NCBI GenBank assembly: GCA_000697335.1
Contig: JNEM01009169.1
Coordinates: forward strand, 1-20,533
Direction: 5' to 3'
DNA length: 20,533 bases
DNA from: Conidiobolus incongruus B7586
Taxonomy: Eukaryota; Entomophthoromycota; Entomophthoromycetes; Entomophthorales; Conidiobolaceae
In this document: piece by piece, positions 10,399 to 19,109 of the stretch
How positions within the stretch are numbered: the stretch's first letter is position 1
Layout of the letters: every line of letters begins with the position of its first letter
Program-made: the position numbers and the translations under genes
The notes under the pieces: generated by a model
Database searches by the model: none
The model's input: the letters and a program-made list of their open reading frames with translations, nothing else
What the model was told of the DNA's origin: nothing

Positions 10399-12084
10399 TT
10401 AATTCACAACTCCCATACTGATTAATTTCTTATTCAAATACTCGTCAATTCCGTATTTGGAGCCTTCTACACCCAAGCCAGACTGCTTGATACCACCAAA
10501 TGGAATACAGGAGAATGAGATGTCACCAGTATTGGCACCGACCATGCCCGATTGCAACTGCTCTGCAACTCGCCAGATGCGATCAATGTCCTTACTGAAG
10601 AAGTAGCTAGCAAGGCCGAATTCTGTATCATTAGCCAGTTGTATAGCTTCAGATTCGTCATTGAATTTAGCCACTCCTATAACGGGGCCAAATGTTTCCT
10701 CGCAATGGATGTCCATGGAAGTGTTAAGATTGGTCAATAAAGTAGGTTCGATGAATGTTCCCTTGGTACCGATTCGATTTCCTCCAGTAATCAATTTGGC
10801 ACCTAGGGATTGAGCATTCTGAATATGACGCAATACTTTCTCCATACCTTGTTGGTTGATGAGGGGACCTACATTTACACCTTCGTCCAAACCGTTACCC
10901 ACCTTGAGATCCTTCTTGATGCGCATAGCCAGTTTCTCAACGAATTGATCATGAACTTTAGTATGCACTATAAAACGGTTGGCCGAAATGCAAGTCTGAC
11001 CAGAGTTTTTAAACTTCGTAGCCATTGCGCCATCCACAGCGTTATCGATATCCGCATCGTCAAACACTACAAATGGAGCGTTGCCCCCAAGTTCCATGGA
11101 TACCTTCTTTACGGTACTTCCAGCATCCGCCGTCATAATTTTACCCACTTTTGTAGACCCCGTAAATGAAATTTTAGAAATTTTGGGATTCAAGCTCATT
11201 TCCTTTCCAATTTCTTTGACATTGCTGTGGGTTGTGACGATATTAACAGCTCCCTCAGGAAATCCTGCTTCAATTGCCAACTTTTGAAGTGCCAATGCAG
11301 ATAATGGTGTTTCAGATGCTGGTTTAATGACTGTAGTACAACCAGCGGCGAGTGCAGCACCCAGTTTGCGGGTGATCATAGCTATAGGGAAATTCCAGGG
11401 TGTAACGATTCCCACCACACCAACTGGCTGCTTGATCGTGATGAGACGATGGGTTGGTGAGGGCGATGGGATCACATCTCCATAAGTACGTACTGCTTCG
11501 GAAGCAAACCAGTTAAGGAATGAGGCGGCGTAATTGACTTCATCTTTAGACTAATCTATATTAGTATAACTTTCTATTCAATTTATAAATATTATTTACT
11601 TCTGTCAAGCACTAAAATTTATTTAATAACACATCATAACAATATTCTTTAAATTATTTACCTTGCCATTTTCTAAAGTACAAATTTTTGCCAACTCTTC
11701 TTCATTCTCCATAACCAACTCATAAAATTTCATTAATGCATTACTACGTTGCTATAATCATGATATTAATATAAATTGAAATTGGGAAATTTGAAAATTA
11801 CTTGGTGGGTCCATTTCCTCCACTCCGAATGATGAAATGTGTCATGAGCTATATCGATAGCATTTTGTAAATCCTTAACGTTACAATCTTGGACATACCC
11901 TATAGTTTCTAAGGTAGCAGGATCTAAATCATAATTAATATCAAGTCAACTTTCAAACTTATTTAATAATACTCTCAACTTCGAACCATCCCTCATGATC
12001 ACCACTACTGTCAGTTTTAAATAATTTGTGACTTTGAATCAATTTGGAGAATTGTCTCGATAATAATTCGTTTTTTTGACTCAT
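10399..12084 (-). CDS. UGA2: Succinate-semialdehyde dehydrogenase, four exons
   Basis: Oxidises succinic semialdehyde to succinate with NAD(P)+, the last step of the GABA shunt. Exons on the minus strand: 12084-11973, 11923-11802, 11751-11662, 11550-10399; all junctions are GT...AG and stay in frame, with introns of 49, 50 and 111 nt (the longest has a TACTAAT branch-like site). The product is 491 residues, close to yeast Uga2 and bacterial GabD. The upstream exons supply VENPATLETIGYV, the KICTLENGK block and the start of DVIPSPSP. Motifs: PWNFP (about 159-163), KPASETP (from 184), FTGST (237-241), catalytic ELGG Glu at 261 and GQTC Cys at 295, then EETFGPV and PFGGIKQSGLG. The start at 12084 (MSQKNELL) gives a short N-terminus with no strong mitochondrial presequence, so a cytosolic enzyme is likely. 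The large last exon read alone lacks about 130 N-terminal residues. Confidence 0.93.
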
Positions 12085-13345
12085 TAAAGGTTTCTTGATG
12101 TTGCTTAAGATTGTTCGATTTAGGTTAATGGAATACTAATTACTAGTGGGACTATAGGACAAGAATTTATAAGTGAATTGAAATCCATGACATCACTATT
12201 TCATACAAGGTTGAATACTTTGAGATGATCAGAAAATTAGGTTAATATGAATTCAGTGTTCTTAAGGCATTAATCTTGCATTATGATTTTATAATATGAA
12301 ATAATGATTATTTAACTTAAGTAGATCGGCTAAAATTAAATTTAATAGTAAAATTATATAAACTTTAATGGATAAATAGGTATATTTACAAGAATTTTTT
12401 GAACTGAATCCACTAAAGCAAAAATGATATCAGAGTATTCAAAATTTTTTGAAATTTTTTGAAATTTGATTTCGGTTTGATTAAGTTTTTTTGTAAATTT
12501 ATATAAAGTTTTTAGTTTCTATTACATTTATCAATTTTTCAAATATTATTTTATTCAGCTGTAAGAACTTTCAATCATTTTATTTGGGGACTACAAAATT
12601 TTATTTATATCATAGAGTAAATCAAAATATTAATAGAATTCATGCAATAATATATCAACATCCATTAAATTTAGAAAAAATATTATCACATTGATGTAGG
12701 TTTTAATTTATAATTTTAAATAATTCTATATATGGACATCAAGTGTAATTTTTCTCATTTTATACAAATATTTCACTATGATATATATTTGATTAAAGCA
12801 AATTGTGTTAGAATATAGTTCATTCAGTTATTATTACATTTGAATATGTTTAAATATATTTAAACTTAATTGGATATCGTCTTTTTACATTGTAATCAGT
12901 TTTTTATTTATTGCTAATGTAATTGGACAAAGTTTGACCTTTATTCATCTAATTATAAATTTTTCATTGTTTATGCAGAAAAAATATTTTTCGCCTAAAA
13001 ATAATAAATTTGAAAATATTTATTTGAATTATCATTCATTTGCATTCAAATTTAGTTCTTTAACAAATAATATTTTTGTGTAATTTTTGATGAAATAAAA
13101 CAAAATATAATTGTTTAAATCAGTACTGATATGATATAATACTATATTTATCAAAATAAACATTTACAATCATTAAAATATATAATTATCAAGTTTATTA
13201 CATTTAATTTATTATATTTAGATATCCTGTGTTTTAATTGAAAAATGGAGAAATTAATGAAGATTAAACTGTTGAAAAATCATATTAAATACTCTGGTAA
13301 TAGGATGACTGGGGATAACAATATGAGTAAATTTATCAAAGTGTC
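12085..13345. other. AT-rich intergenic stretch with dehydrogenase promoter
   Basis: The first few hundred bases should contain the promoter of the minus-strand dehydrogenase. TGACATCA at 12188-12195 is one base from a CRE site but unproven. A 10-base tandem, GAAATTTTTT-like, lies near 12443-12468. No further gene was recognised up to the edge of the duplicated block at about 13350. Confidence 0.65.
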
Positions 13346-13526
13346 CCAATTAACAAATAGCATATATATGGTTTTTGTTTTCTCCTATTCAGTCGGCTGT
13401 TATATACAATAAATATCAACAAAGAATCAGGTATAGAGCTTGAATAATTAACAACCAACTGCTGAAGCATTTTCTTATCCATTGAATGCAGTTTAGCTAT
13501 TTCAATACTGTTAGATAATAAAACAA

Positions 13527-13810
13527 TCAAAAAACTCTAGCAAATTGATTACAGTTGCAAACGCCGTAGTTGTTGGAGAAATCAGGATGGCTTTGTGTAA
13601 AGTTGTGAAATACATTCCAAATCCAATTGATACTAGAAGGACTTGGGTTATTGTATTGAGATCCTTCAGTATCCAAAAAAGGCTCCTCTACAGTATCGAA
13701 ACTACGGTAAAGTTTTTTATTTTTGAAATGATTGAAATCTAGTCTTGAAGCGGGATTGGACGAAGTCCTTTGCAGCTTTCCAGATGAGCTGTTCTGATGG
13801 GTAACCAGCT
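13527..13810 (-). pseudogene. Degenerate coding relic downstream of the vWA gene, arm A
   Basis: Not a recognised family. Read on the minus strand, one segment gives PSEQLIWKAAKDFVQSR and, after an intron-like AT-rich gap, 13694-13527 reads through INWIWNVFHNFTQSHPDFSN and then NYGVCNCNQFARVF before a stop. The paired segment in arm B (18635-18940) keeps the same phase and much of the same peptide (NVFHNFTQ, NYGVCNCNQFARVF), which argues that it was once coding. The W...VFH...C-C layout faintly recalls a BED zinc finger of a hAT-type DNA transposon, but the second cysteine spacing is wrong and no transposase core is visible. It could equally be an exon of an unknown host gene. Confidence 0.4.
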
Positions 13811-13915
13811 ATTCAGGAAGCAGTTGGGCAATGCTTTGAAAATACTTTGAAAGCACTGGCGACAGGGGTTAAATACCAGCTTGACTAAGTCAACAAACAA
13901 CATACTTACAGTAAA
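13740..13915. other. GC-richer unexplained patch
   Basis: About 170 bases that are clearly richer in G+C than the surrounding DNA and look like former coding sequence. All six frames are interrupted or give no recognised family. The part nearest 13800 belongs to the relic shared with arm B, and weak similarity continues to around 18560-18620 there. Confidence 0.45.
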
Positions 13916-14252
13916 CCAGGTGAATAATAATATTAATATATAAAATATTATTGAGTTATAAATGGCTAGTATCTTTTGAAAAACTAATCTAACACTTTCA
14001 ATTTCTTTGCAGGTTTAAACAATGAATATATATTTACATATGCTCAAAATTTAGATTTAAAACACTAGCATTAGTAAATACAAAGCGGGAAACTATAAAC
14101 ATAAAGGGTAGAAGAATAGTAGAGTTGTAGCTATTTAAACTTTAATTTGTATATATTAATAACCAAATTGTAATATTTTGAAATGAATAAATAAAGTATT
14201 TACAAATTTGTCATTTAATTAAAAATATAAAAGTTTGGAACTATCCATAGTA

Positions 14253-15671
14253 TTATACAGAAGTGATTTCAATATCGTAGCGGGGTATCATCACGGCATT
14301 TAACATGATTAATTCAGGGGAGAAGTCGACGGATGATAGAATCGATTTCAATATTGAAGGAGAAAAGCCAGAGACCAACACAACGCCGGAAGAGTCAAAC
14401 CTTACAGGCACATTATCATAAGCATTTAGGTTCCAGAAAACAACCTTAGGAACAGAATAACCCGAATCAGAAAATTTACGTTCTATCATCTCCATTGCAG
14501 AATCATCGAACCTAGCACAGCTATCAAACTGCATATCAGACAGAATCAACAAGATTTCTGGCATTTCAGATGCAGGAACGTTTCCAGTCAAAGCAGTTGA
14601 TAGAATTTTATCCATTGCAGCAACAATATTGGTATTACAGCACCAGTCGGACTTCAACATCTGGTCAAGCTTCTCCACGATGTTACCTTTCAAATGCATT
14701 AACTCTGGATTCCCAGAAAAGGTAAGGAAAGTATCGGCAAATTTGCCTGTGTTCTTGTCAGCAAGGTATAAGCCAAGTGAGACAGCAATATCAAGGCAAG
14801 TTAGATTTTTGTTCCTTCCAGCGGAGCAAGTCATTGATCCAGACACATCAACTAATGGTAGAATACTTGCATTACCCACAAAGTTCTCGAGTGCTTCCCA
14901 CTGCTTTATAACTAGATTGAGCTCGACATTTGAATAATTCACTCCGCAAGAACTGATCAAACCCTTCAACACATCGTAAGGATATATTGCACCTGCATTC
15001 ACTGTCGTCTTTCCTTCAACAAGTGATTGAACGTAAGCAGTGTATGCTTCGGTTGCATTGCGCATAAATGCCTTCTTGTAACGAGCAGCAGCAATCGAAG
15101 GAACATGGCTAAAATTGATGGAATCCCATTCCTTTGCGCACATAGGTGTTTCAACCACACTTGTAAGGCCTACTAGCATTTTGCGGTATTGCTTGGGAGA
15201 TAACTTTAAAAACTTTCGTAGTTCAAGTGCGAATTTTCCCTTTCGAGGAGTCCACTTAGCAGCTAAGCGGTTATTTTCCTTCAAAGCATTGGCGAGCAGT
15301 TTGAATGCTTCTTCTTTCGTATTTTCAACTACAAATATATCGTCCCAGCGACCAATCTCTGATACCTTTTTTAACAAAGCGATGGCAGCATCCGGGTCAT
15401 TTTTGTCAAGATACTTTAAGATCTGACGAAAAATCTCACGTTCACCAGCACCACCACGTGCATCACGAGCCCATTGGGCAATACGTAAAGCAAGACCCTT
15501 GTTTTCGACATATGCGGCTACAAAGCCAGCTGTGATGTCTTTTCCGCGGGAAGCACCAATTTTGAAGAACAGGTCAACGCAAGCGGAAGCTGTAGACTTG
15601 CGCGCTGACATGCCGTTAGTGGTTCGAGTTGTTTGGTTTATTACAGCAGAAGCAAATGTATTATCAGACAT
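14253..15671 (-). CDS. vWA (MIDAS) domain protein, DUF2828/L728-like, Ro60-like layout
   Basis: Molecular role unknown. The 472-residue product starts at the ATG at 15671 (MSDNTFASAV); the open frame runs six codons further but has no ATG there. The N-terminal part (about 1-260) is helical, with LALRIAQWARDARGGAGERE at 60-79 and EIGRWDDIFV at 105-114; KQYRKMLVGL and INFSHVPS follow. The C-terminal part (about 268-455) is a von Willebrand A domain with a complete MIDAS: D275, S277 and S279 of DVSGSM, T347 and D379 of LSDMQFD. It ends with VVFWNLNAYDNVPV and VSGFSP. I recall this pattern from DUF2828 proteins (plant and Mimivirus L728-like) and, most closely, from tailed-phage and bacterial homologues; the helical-plus-vWA order is that of Ro60/TROVE. 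Family assignment is from memory, not a search. Intronless. A broken inverted copy lies at about 17501-18205. RNA binding, as in Ro60, is only an analogy. Confidence 0.85.
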   Translation of the reverse strand: MSDNTFASAVINQTTRTTNGMSARKSTASACVDLFFKIGASRGKDITAGFVAAYVENKGLALRIAQWARDARGGAGEREIFRQILKYLDKNDPDAAIALLKKVSEIGRWDDIFVVENTKEEAFKLLANALKENNRLAAKWTPRKGKFALELRKFLKLSPKQYRKMLVGLTSVVETPMCAKEWDSINFSHVPSIAAARYKKAFMRNATEAYTAYVQSLVEGKTTVNAGAIYPYDVLKGLISSCGVNYSNVELNLVIKQWEALENFVGNASILPLVDVSGSMTCSAGRNKNLTCLDIAVSLGLYLADKNTGKFADTFLTFSGNPELMHLKGNIVEKLDQMLKSDWCCNTNIVAAMDKILSTALTGNVPASEMPEILLILSDMQFDSCARFDDSAMEMIERKFSDSGYSVPKVVFWNLNAYDNVPVRFDSSGVVLVSGFSPSILKSILSSVDFSPELIMLNAVMIPRYDIEITSV

Positions 15672-15689
15672 TTGAAACGTATAAAACAA

Positions 15690-15769
15690 GATATGTAACT
15701 GGATGGGAAAAGTAAAAACTAATGAGTGTAATAATGGTCAACAGTAGCTGAAACCATCCATCAGATAGT
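15690..15769 (-). promoter_or_regulatory. Dyad element in the 5' flank of the vWA gene
   Basis: Arms at 15754-15769 and 15690-15706 contain TGGATGG and CCATCCA on the gene strand, giving seven complementary bases around a pyrimidine-rich interior of nearly 50 bases, with partial pairing beyond. The proximal arm ends 18 bases before the start codon, so the element lies in the promoter or in the 5' untranslated leader. The same dyad occurs in each of the three tandem units at 17151-17600, which is the reason to take it seriously. Confidence 0.5.
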
Positions 15770-15790
15770 TGTATTGAATCATCCCAATTA

Positions 15791-17150
15791 ATGTCAATTT
15801 ATAATCAATTTCTCAATTGTATATACAATATATTGTCTCATCTTTTAATTCATGATTGGAAGTTAAAAAATTGAATTTACCAAAAAAGGAAGAAAGAGGT
15901 ATGTATTTGTTTTACAAAAGAAATATAAGAATAAACTTAATATAATTATTTTTTAAGAAAAACATACTAAATATTTATTATTTAGAAATCTAAATTTTAT
16001 GAATTAGATATTTTTATGATTAAACTGAGACAAGATATATTGAACTTTTGATTACTTATATGATTGATTCCATTTAAATAAATACATTATATGAAAATTA
16101 GGCTACACTAATAAGATATAGATAATGCTTAATTATTCATTATCGAAGTTGTTATATTTAGACAAAGTCACATGAACTCAGATTCTTTGTTAAGATGTAT
16201 AGGTGGGTTTGGGAAATAATCTGATAATGTCAAAATATTTATAATATCATTAAAACTAATAAATTTTTTGACATAATATTGCCAGCTGTTAAATTATGAC
16301 CAAAATATAAAGATTTATGTTGATTTGGTAAATATGATTGCACTTTCCTGAAAATATATTATATAAAAATGGAATTACCTATATAAGTAATTGGCGGTAC
16401 AATGTTTATTTTGGATTTTAATTTCAGCGAATTGGGATATTTATATATCTTTATTTGGTAATTGACTGAATATTTTTTTATTTTTAGGAAAATTTTGTTT
16501 AAATTACAGCGAAATTTTGTTCATCATAAATGAATAAATATTAATATTGGTAATATATTAACGATTTTGTTTATTTTTGGAAAATACCATACCTCAGTTT
16601 AACATATATGTGATAATTATTTGATCTTTATTTGGTACTATAGGATTTTTAACCATTTCATTCATAATTTTATTTCATTATTCAGATTATCCATAAAATA
16701 TAAAATTGTAAAATTAACACTCTGTTCAATGTCAAAAAATTGCAACAAATATATGTTTCAAATTTGATCAAATGGCAAAAGATTTCATATCAATCAGTAA
16801 TATTGCAGGGATTGAAAATTTGTACGAGCCAGGAAATTAATTTTTCAAGCTATTTTATCTCAGAAAAAGTACATGAGGGAGAATAAATATATAATTTTAG
16901 ATATAATTATTAAAATATATATATATATAATATATTAATATGTATTTTCCCAACTTGGGAATAAAGTGAGATTGTTAACATCGATAATAGAAATGTAAAT
17001 TCTACATTAATTATATTGGTGTGGTCTGAAACTAGTTGATTTGTGCATTTTTTAAGTGATGGATATTGTAGAAATAAAAAAATTCCCATGAAATAAAAAA
17101 ACAAATTGACGGAAACATCTATAAATACACCCATTAGCTGAGATATGTGA
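15791..17150. other. AT-rich spacer between the inverted arms
   Basis: No gene was recognised. One minus-strand open stretch of 74 codons near 16910-17134 has only AT-driven hydrophobic composition and overlaps a TA-rich tract. The spacer lies between the 5' sides of the two inverted gene copies, so it would contain both upstream promoter regions. Confidence 0.65.
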
Positions 17151-17325
17151 AGTCAAGGAAAAAAGATATCTTATGGATGGTTTCGGCAATCTTTAACCAC
17201 CACTTCTCTCACCAGTTTTTTTGCCATCCAGTCAGATATCTTTTTGAATTCACTTACCGTCTCGTAACTCATTCTTGTCTGTTGTAATCTCTTAATCTAC
17301 TCGGACTCCTAACGTTGGGATGTTG
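17151..17325 (+). repeat. Tandem 5'-flank module, unit 1
   Basis: First of three units of about 175 bases. It starts before GATATCTTATGGATGG (17165-17180), runs through a pyrimidine-rich interior to CCATCCAGTCAGATATC (17224-17240) and a T5 run, and then enters sequence alignable with the first codons of the vWA gene (ATTCACTTACCGTC... to TCTACT near 17300). The two arms can form two 7-bp helices with a small internal loop. Confidence 0.75.
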
Positions 17326-17500
17326 CAAGTAAAAAAAGGTATCATGGATGGTTACTGCAACCTTTCGACACCATTACCACTCTCAATAGTTTTTTTTTCA
17401 TCATCCAGTTATATATTCTTTAAACTTGCAGAACATCTGATGATTAATTTGTTCCTGATTTTATCAATCATCTACTCATTCCACTAGCGTTAAGGTAAAT
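17326..17500 (+). repeat. Tandem 5'-flank module, unit 2
   Basis: Second unit. The distal arm is GGTATCATGGATGG (17338-17351) and the proximal arm CATCCAGTTATATATTC (17402-17418). The inner helix is kept with one G-U pair, while the outer helix is largely lost. The stretch after it (ATCTGATGATTAATTTGTTC...) aligns with the gene's start region ATGTCTGATAATACATTTGC. It is the most diverged of the three units. Confidence 0.7.
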
Positions 17501-17614
17501 GAAGTTGAAGAAAGATATCTTATGGATGGTTTCAGCAACCCTTTACTACTACCACCTCTCATTTTAGAGTCTGTTTTATTACCATCCTGGCAGATATTTT
17601 TTTTCAATATTAGG
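17501..17614 (+). repeat. Tandem 5'-flank module, unit 3 (joined to the broken gene copy)
   Basis: Third unit, directly continuous with the broken vWA gene copy and therefore the original 5' flank of that copy. Arms are GATATCTTATGGATGG (17514-17529) and CCATCCTGGCAGATATT (17582-17598), followed by a T8 run. Both helices can form, allowing one G-U pair. Spacing of the GGATGG motif between units is 171 and 178 bases. Confidence 0.75.
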
Positions 17615-18205
17615 ATGACGAATAGTTCATTTACTCTGCGGTTATCATTCAATCCACTAGTGGCTACTATCATATGTAATCTCATAAGTCTACTTCCATG
17701 AGTTAGGCTGATCTGTTCTTCAAAATCGGTTTTCCTCTGGCAAAGACATTACAGCTGACTTTGCAGCTGCATATGTTGAAAACAAGGGTCTTGCTTTACG
17801 TATTGCCCAATGGGCTCGTGATGCACGTTTTGGTGCTGGTGAACGTAAGATTTTTCGTCAGATTTTAAAGTATCTTGACAAAAATGACCCAGATACTGCC
17901 GTCGCTCTGTTGAACAAGGCTGCTGAGATTGGTCGCTTAGAAGATATATTCGTAATTGAACACACAAAGGAAAAAGTATTCTACCTGGTTATTCTGTTCC
18001 GAAAATTGTTTTCTGGAACTTAGATGCATATAATAATGTGCCTGTAAGGTTTGACTCTTCCGGTGTTGTGTTGGTCTCTGACTTTTCTCCTTCAATGTTG
18101 AAATCGATTCTATCATCCGTCGACTTCTTTCCTCAATTGAACATGTTAAACGCCGTGATGATGTCTCGCTACGATATTGAAATTGCGCCTTCTGAATGCT
18201 ATTAA
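17615..18205 (+). pseudogene. Broken inverted copy of the vWA/DUF2828-like gene
   Basis: The region aligns with the intact minus-strand gene from its start codon: the ATG at 17615 matches the ATG at 15671, and the block AYVENKGLALRIAQWARDA (from about 17768) is nearly identical. The copy keeps roughly the first quarter (to the ENTKEE region) and the last 70 or so codons (VPKIVFWN to RYDIEI, ending at the TAA at 18203-18205). The middle, about 840 bases of the intact gene including the whole MIDAS core, is missing at a junction near 17980, and the 5' part is also out of frame. It cannot make a functional vWA protein. High similarity in the coding blocks suggests a recent duplication or later gene conversion. 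Confidence 0.85.
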
Positions 18206-18600
18206 AAGTCAAATTTAATTGAATGTAAATTTAATAAAATCACCATATGTAAATACTTAAATTATGACTCATCCAATGGAAAATGTTGCATATGGATAAT
18301 CCTTCAATTTTACTTTCTAATGCAGGTTATACTAATTTTTTATTTGTATTAAGCAGTTGAACCCTATTTAGTTAATTTTCAATCATCTTGATAATGTTAA
18401 CTTCAGTTTCTATTTTGCTCTTGACTTGTAATATGAAATTATTGCGTAATTGGCAATGTATTAAAATCAAAACTGTATTAATAACAATTATCCAACTAAT
18501 CTTATTTATTACTTATTATCTTTTTCAGCAAAACTAAGCAGCTTTTTGGCTTATAGCAAAGTATACATTCAAGCTTTATTCGCAGTGGTTTCAATATATT
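18206..18600. other. Diverged 3' flank of the broken gene copy
   Basis: AT-rich, no open frame. Only short matches to the 3' flank of the intact gene remain, such as a GTAAATACTT-type string. The region joins the broken gene copy to the downstream relic at the same spacing (about 550 bases) as in arm A. Confidence 0.55.
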
Positions 18601-18634
18601 GTAAGATTATTTCTCATTCATCTCCTGAACAGTC

Positions 18635-18940
18635 AATTGCTCAGCGATATATCCAATCTAGAAACCTAAAGTACATTTTCCAACCATGCTTCAAGATTGT
18701 AAAATACTAATCCTTCCAATGATGCAAAAGTAACGAGCGGTGATAAAAATACAAATGCTATCATGATCTGACACTACTGAGGAGGCTTTTAAGGATACTA
18801 AAGGATCTCAATGCATTAACTCAAGTTTTTCTAGTATCAATTTAATTTGGAATGTATTTCACAACTTTACACAAAACCATCCTCAATTCTCCAAAAACTA
18901 CGGGGTTTGCAATTGTAATCAATTTGCTAGAGTTTTCTGA
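18635..18940 (+). pseudogene. Degenerate coding relic downstream of the broken gene copy, arm B
   Basis: Counterpart of the relic at 13527-13810. It reads SSPEQSIAQRYIQSRN in one segment and, at 18773-18940, a frame with IWNVFHNFTQNHPQFSKNYG followed by VCNCNQFARVF and a stop at the same place as in arm A. Most base differences between the two arms change the peptide, so both copies appear to be drifting without constraint. No family is assigned. A BED-finger origin was considered and not supported well enough. Confidence 0.4.
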
Positions 18941-19109
18941 TTATTTTATTATCTAACGATATTGAAATATCTAAACTGCATTCAATAGTTGGTTGTCTTA
19001 ATGATTCAACTAATATGGCTGCATTTATATTTAATTTAATTGTATTAAAAGCTAGGGAAATATTTAATCAAAACCAGATATCTATTATTATTTTACTTTA
19101 AAATTTTGA

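Larger units (their letters stand above)
13350..15790 (-). repeat. Arm A of an inverted segmental duplication (intact arm)
   Basis: This arm holds the intact vWA-domain gene, its 5' flank with a dyad, and about 900 bases downstream. The reverse complement of the parts matches 17150-19110 in order: 5' flank, start-codon region, N-terminal coding third, C-terminal coding part, then the downstream segment including the VFHNFTQ-encoding stretch. The coding parts match almost base for base, whereas the downstream parts are visibly more diverged and carry small insertions. Edges are approximate, because similarity fades into AT-rich DNA on both sides. Confidence 0.8.

Noticed and set aside
13336-13530. 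Minus-strand open stretch of 64 codons as a transposase C-terminus (hAT-like)
   Set aside because: The peptide is not preserved in arm B although the DNA aligns, and no hAT core motif is visible.
13545-13742. Plus-strand open stretch of 65 codons in the downstream relic
   Set aside because: The conserved peptide between the two arms is in a minus-strand frame here; the plus-strand frame is not preserved in arm B.
14629-15535. Several plus-strand open stretches across the vWA gene
   Set aside because: These are antisense shadows of the intact minus-strand gene.
16910-17134. Minus-strand open stretch of 74 codons in the spacer between the inverted arms
   Set aside because: Composition is that of AT-rich DNA read in a hydrophobic frame, it overlaps a TA-rich tract, and it has no counterpart in the other arm.
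17165-17600. The dyad units as a MITE family with terminal inverted repeats
   Set aside because: Units run on without a break into sequence homologous to the gene's first codons and have no target-site duplications, so they are copies of the gene's 5' end rather than a mobile element.
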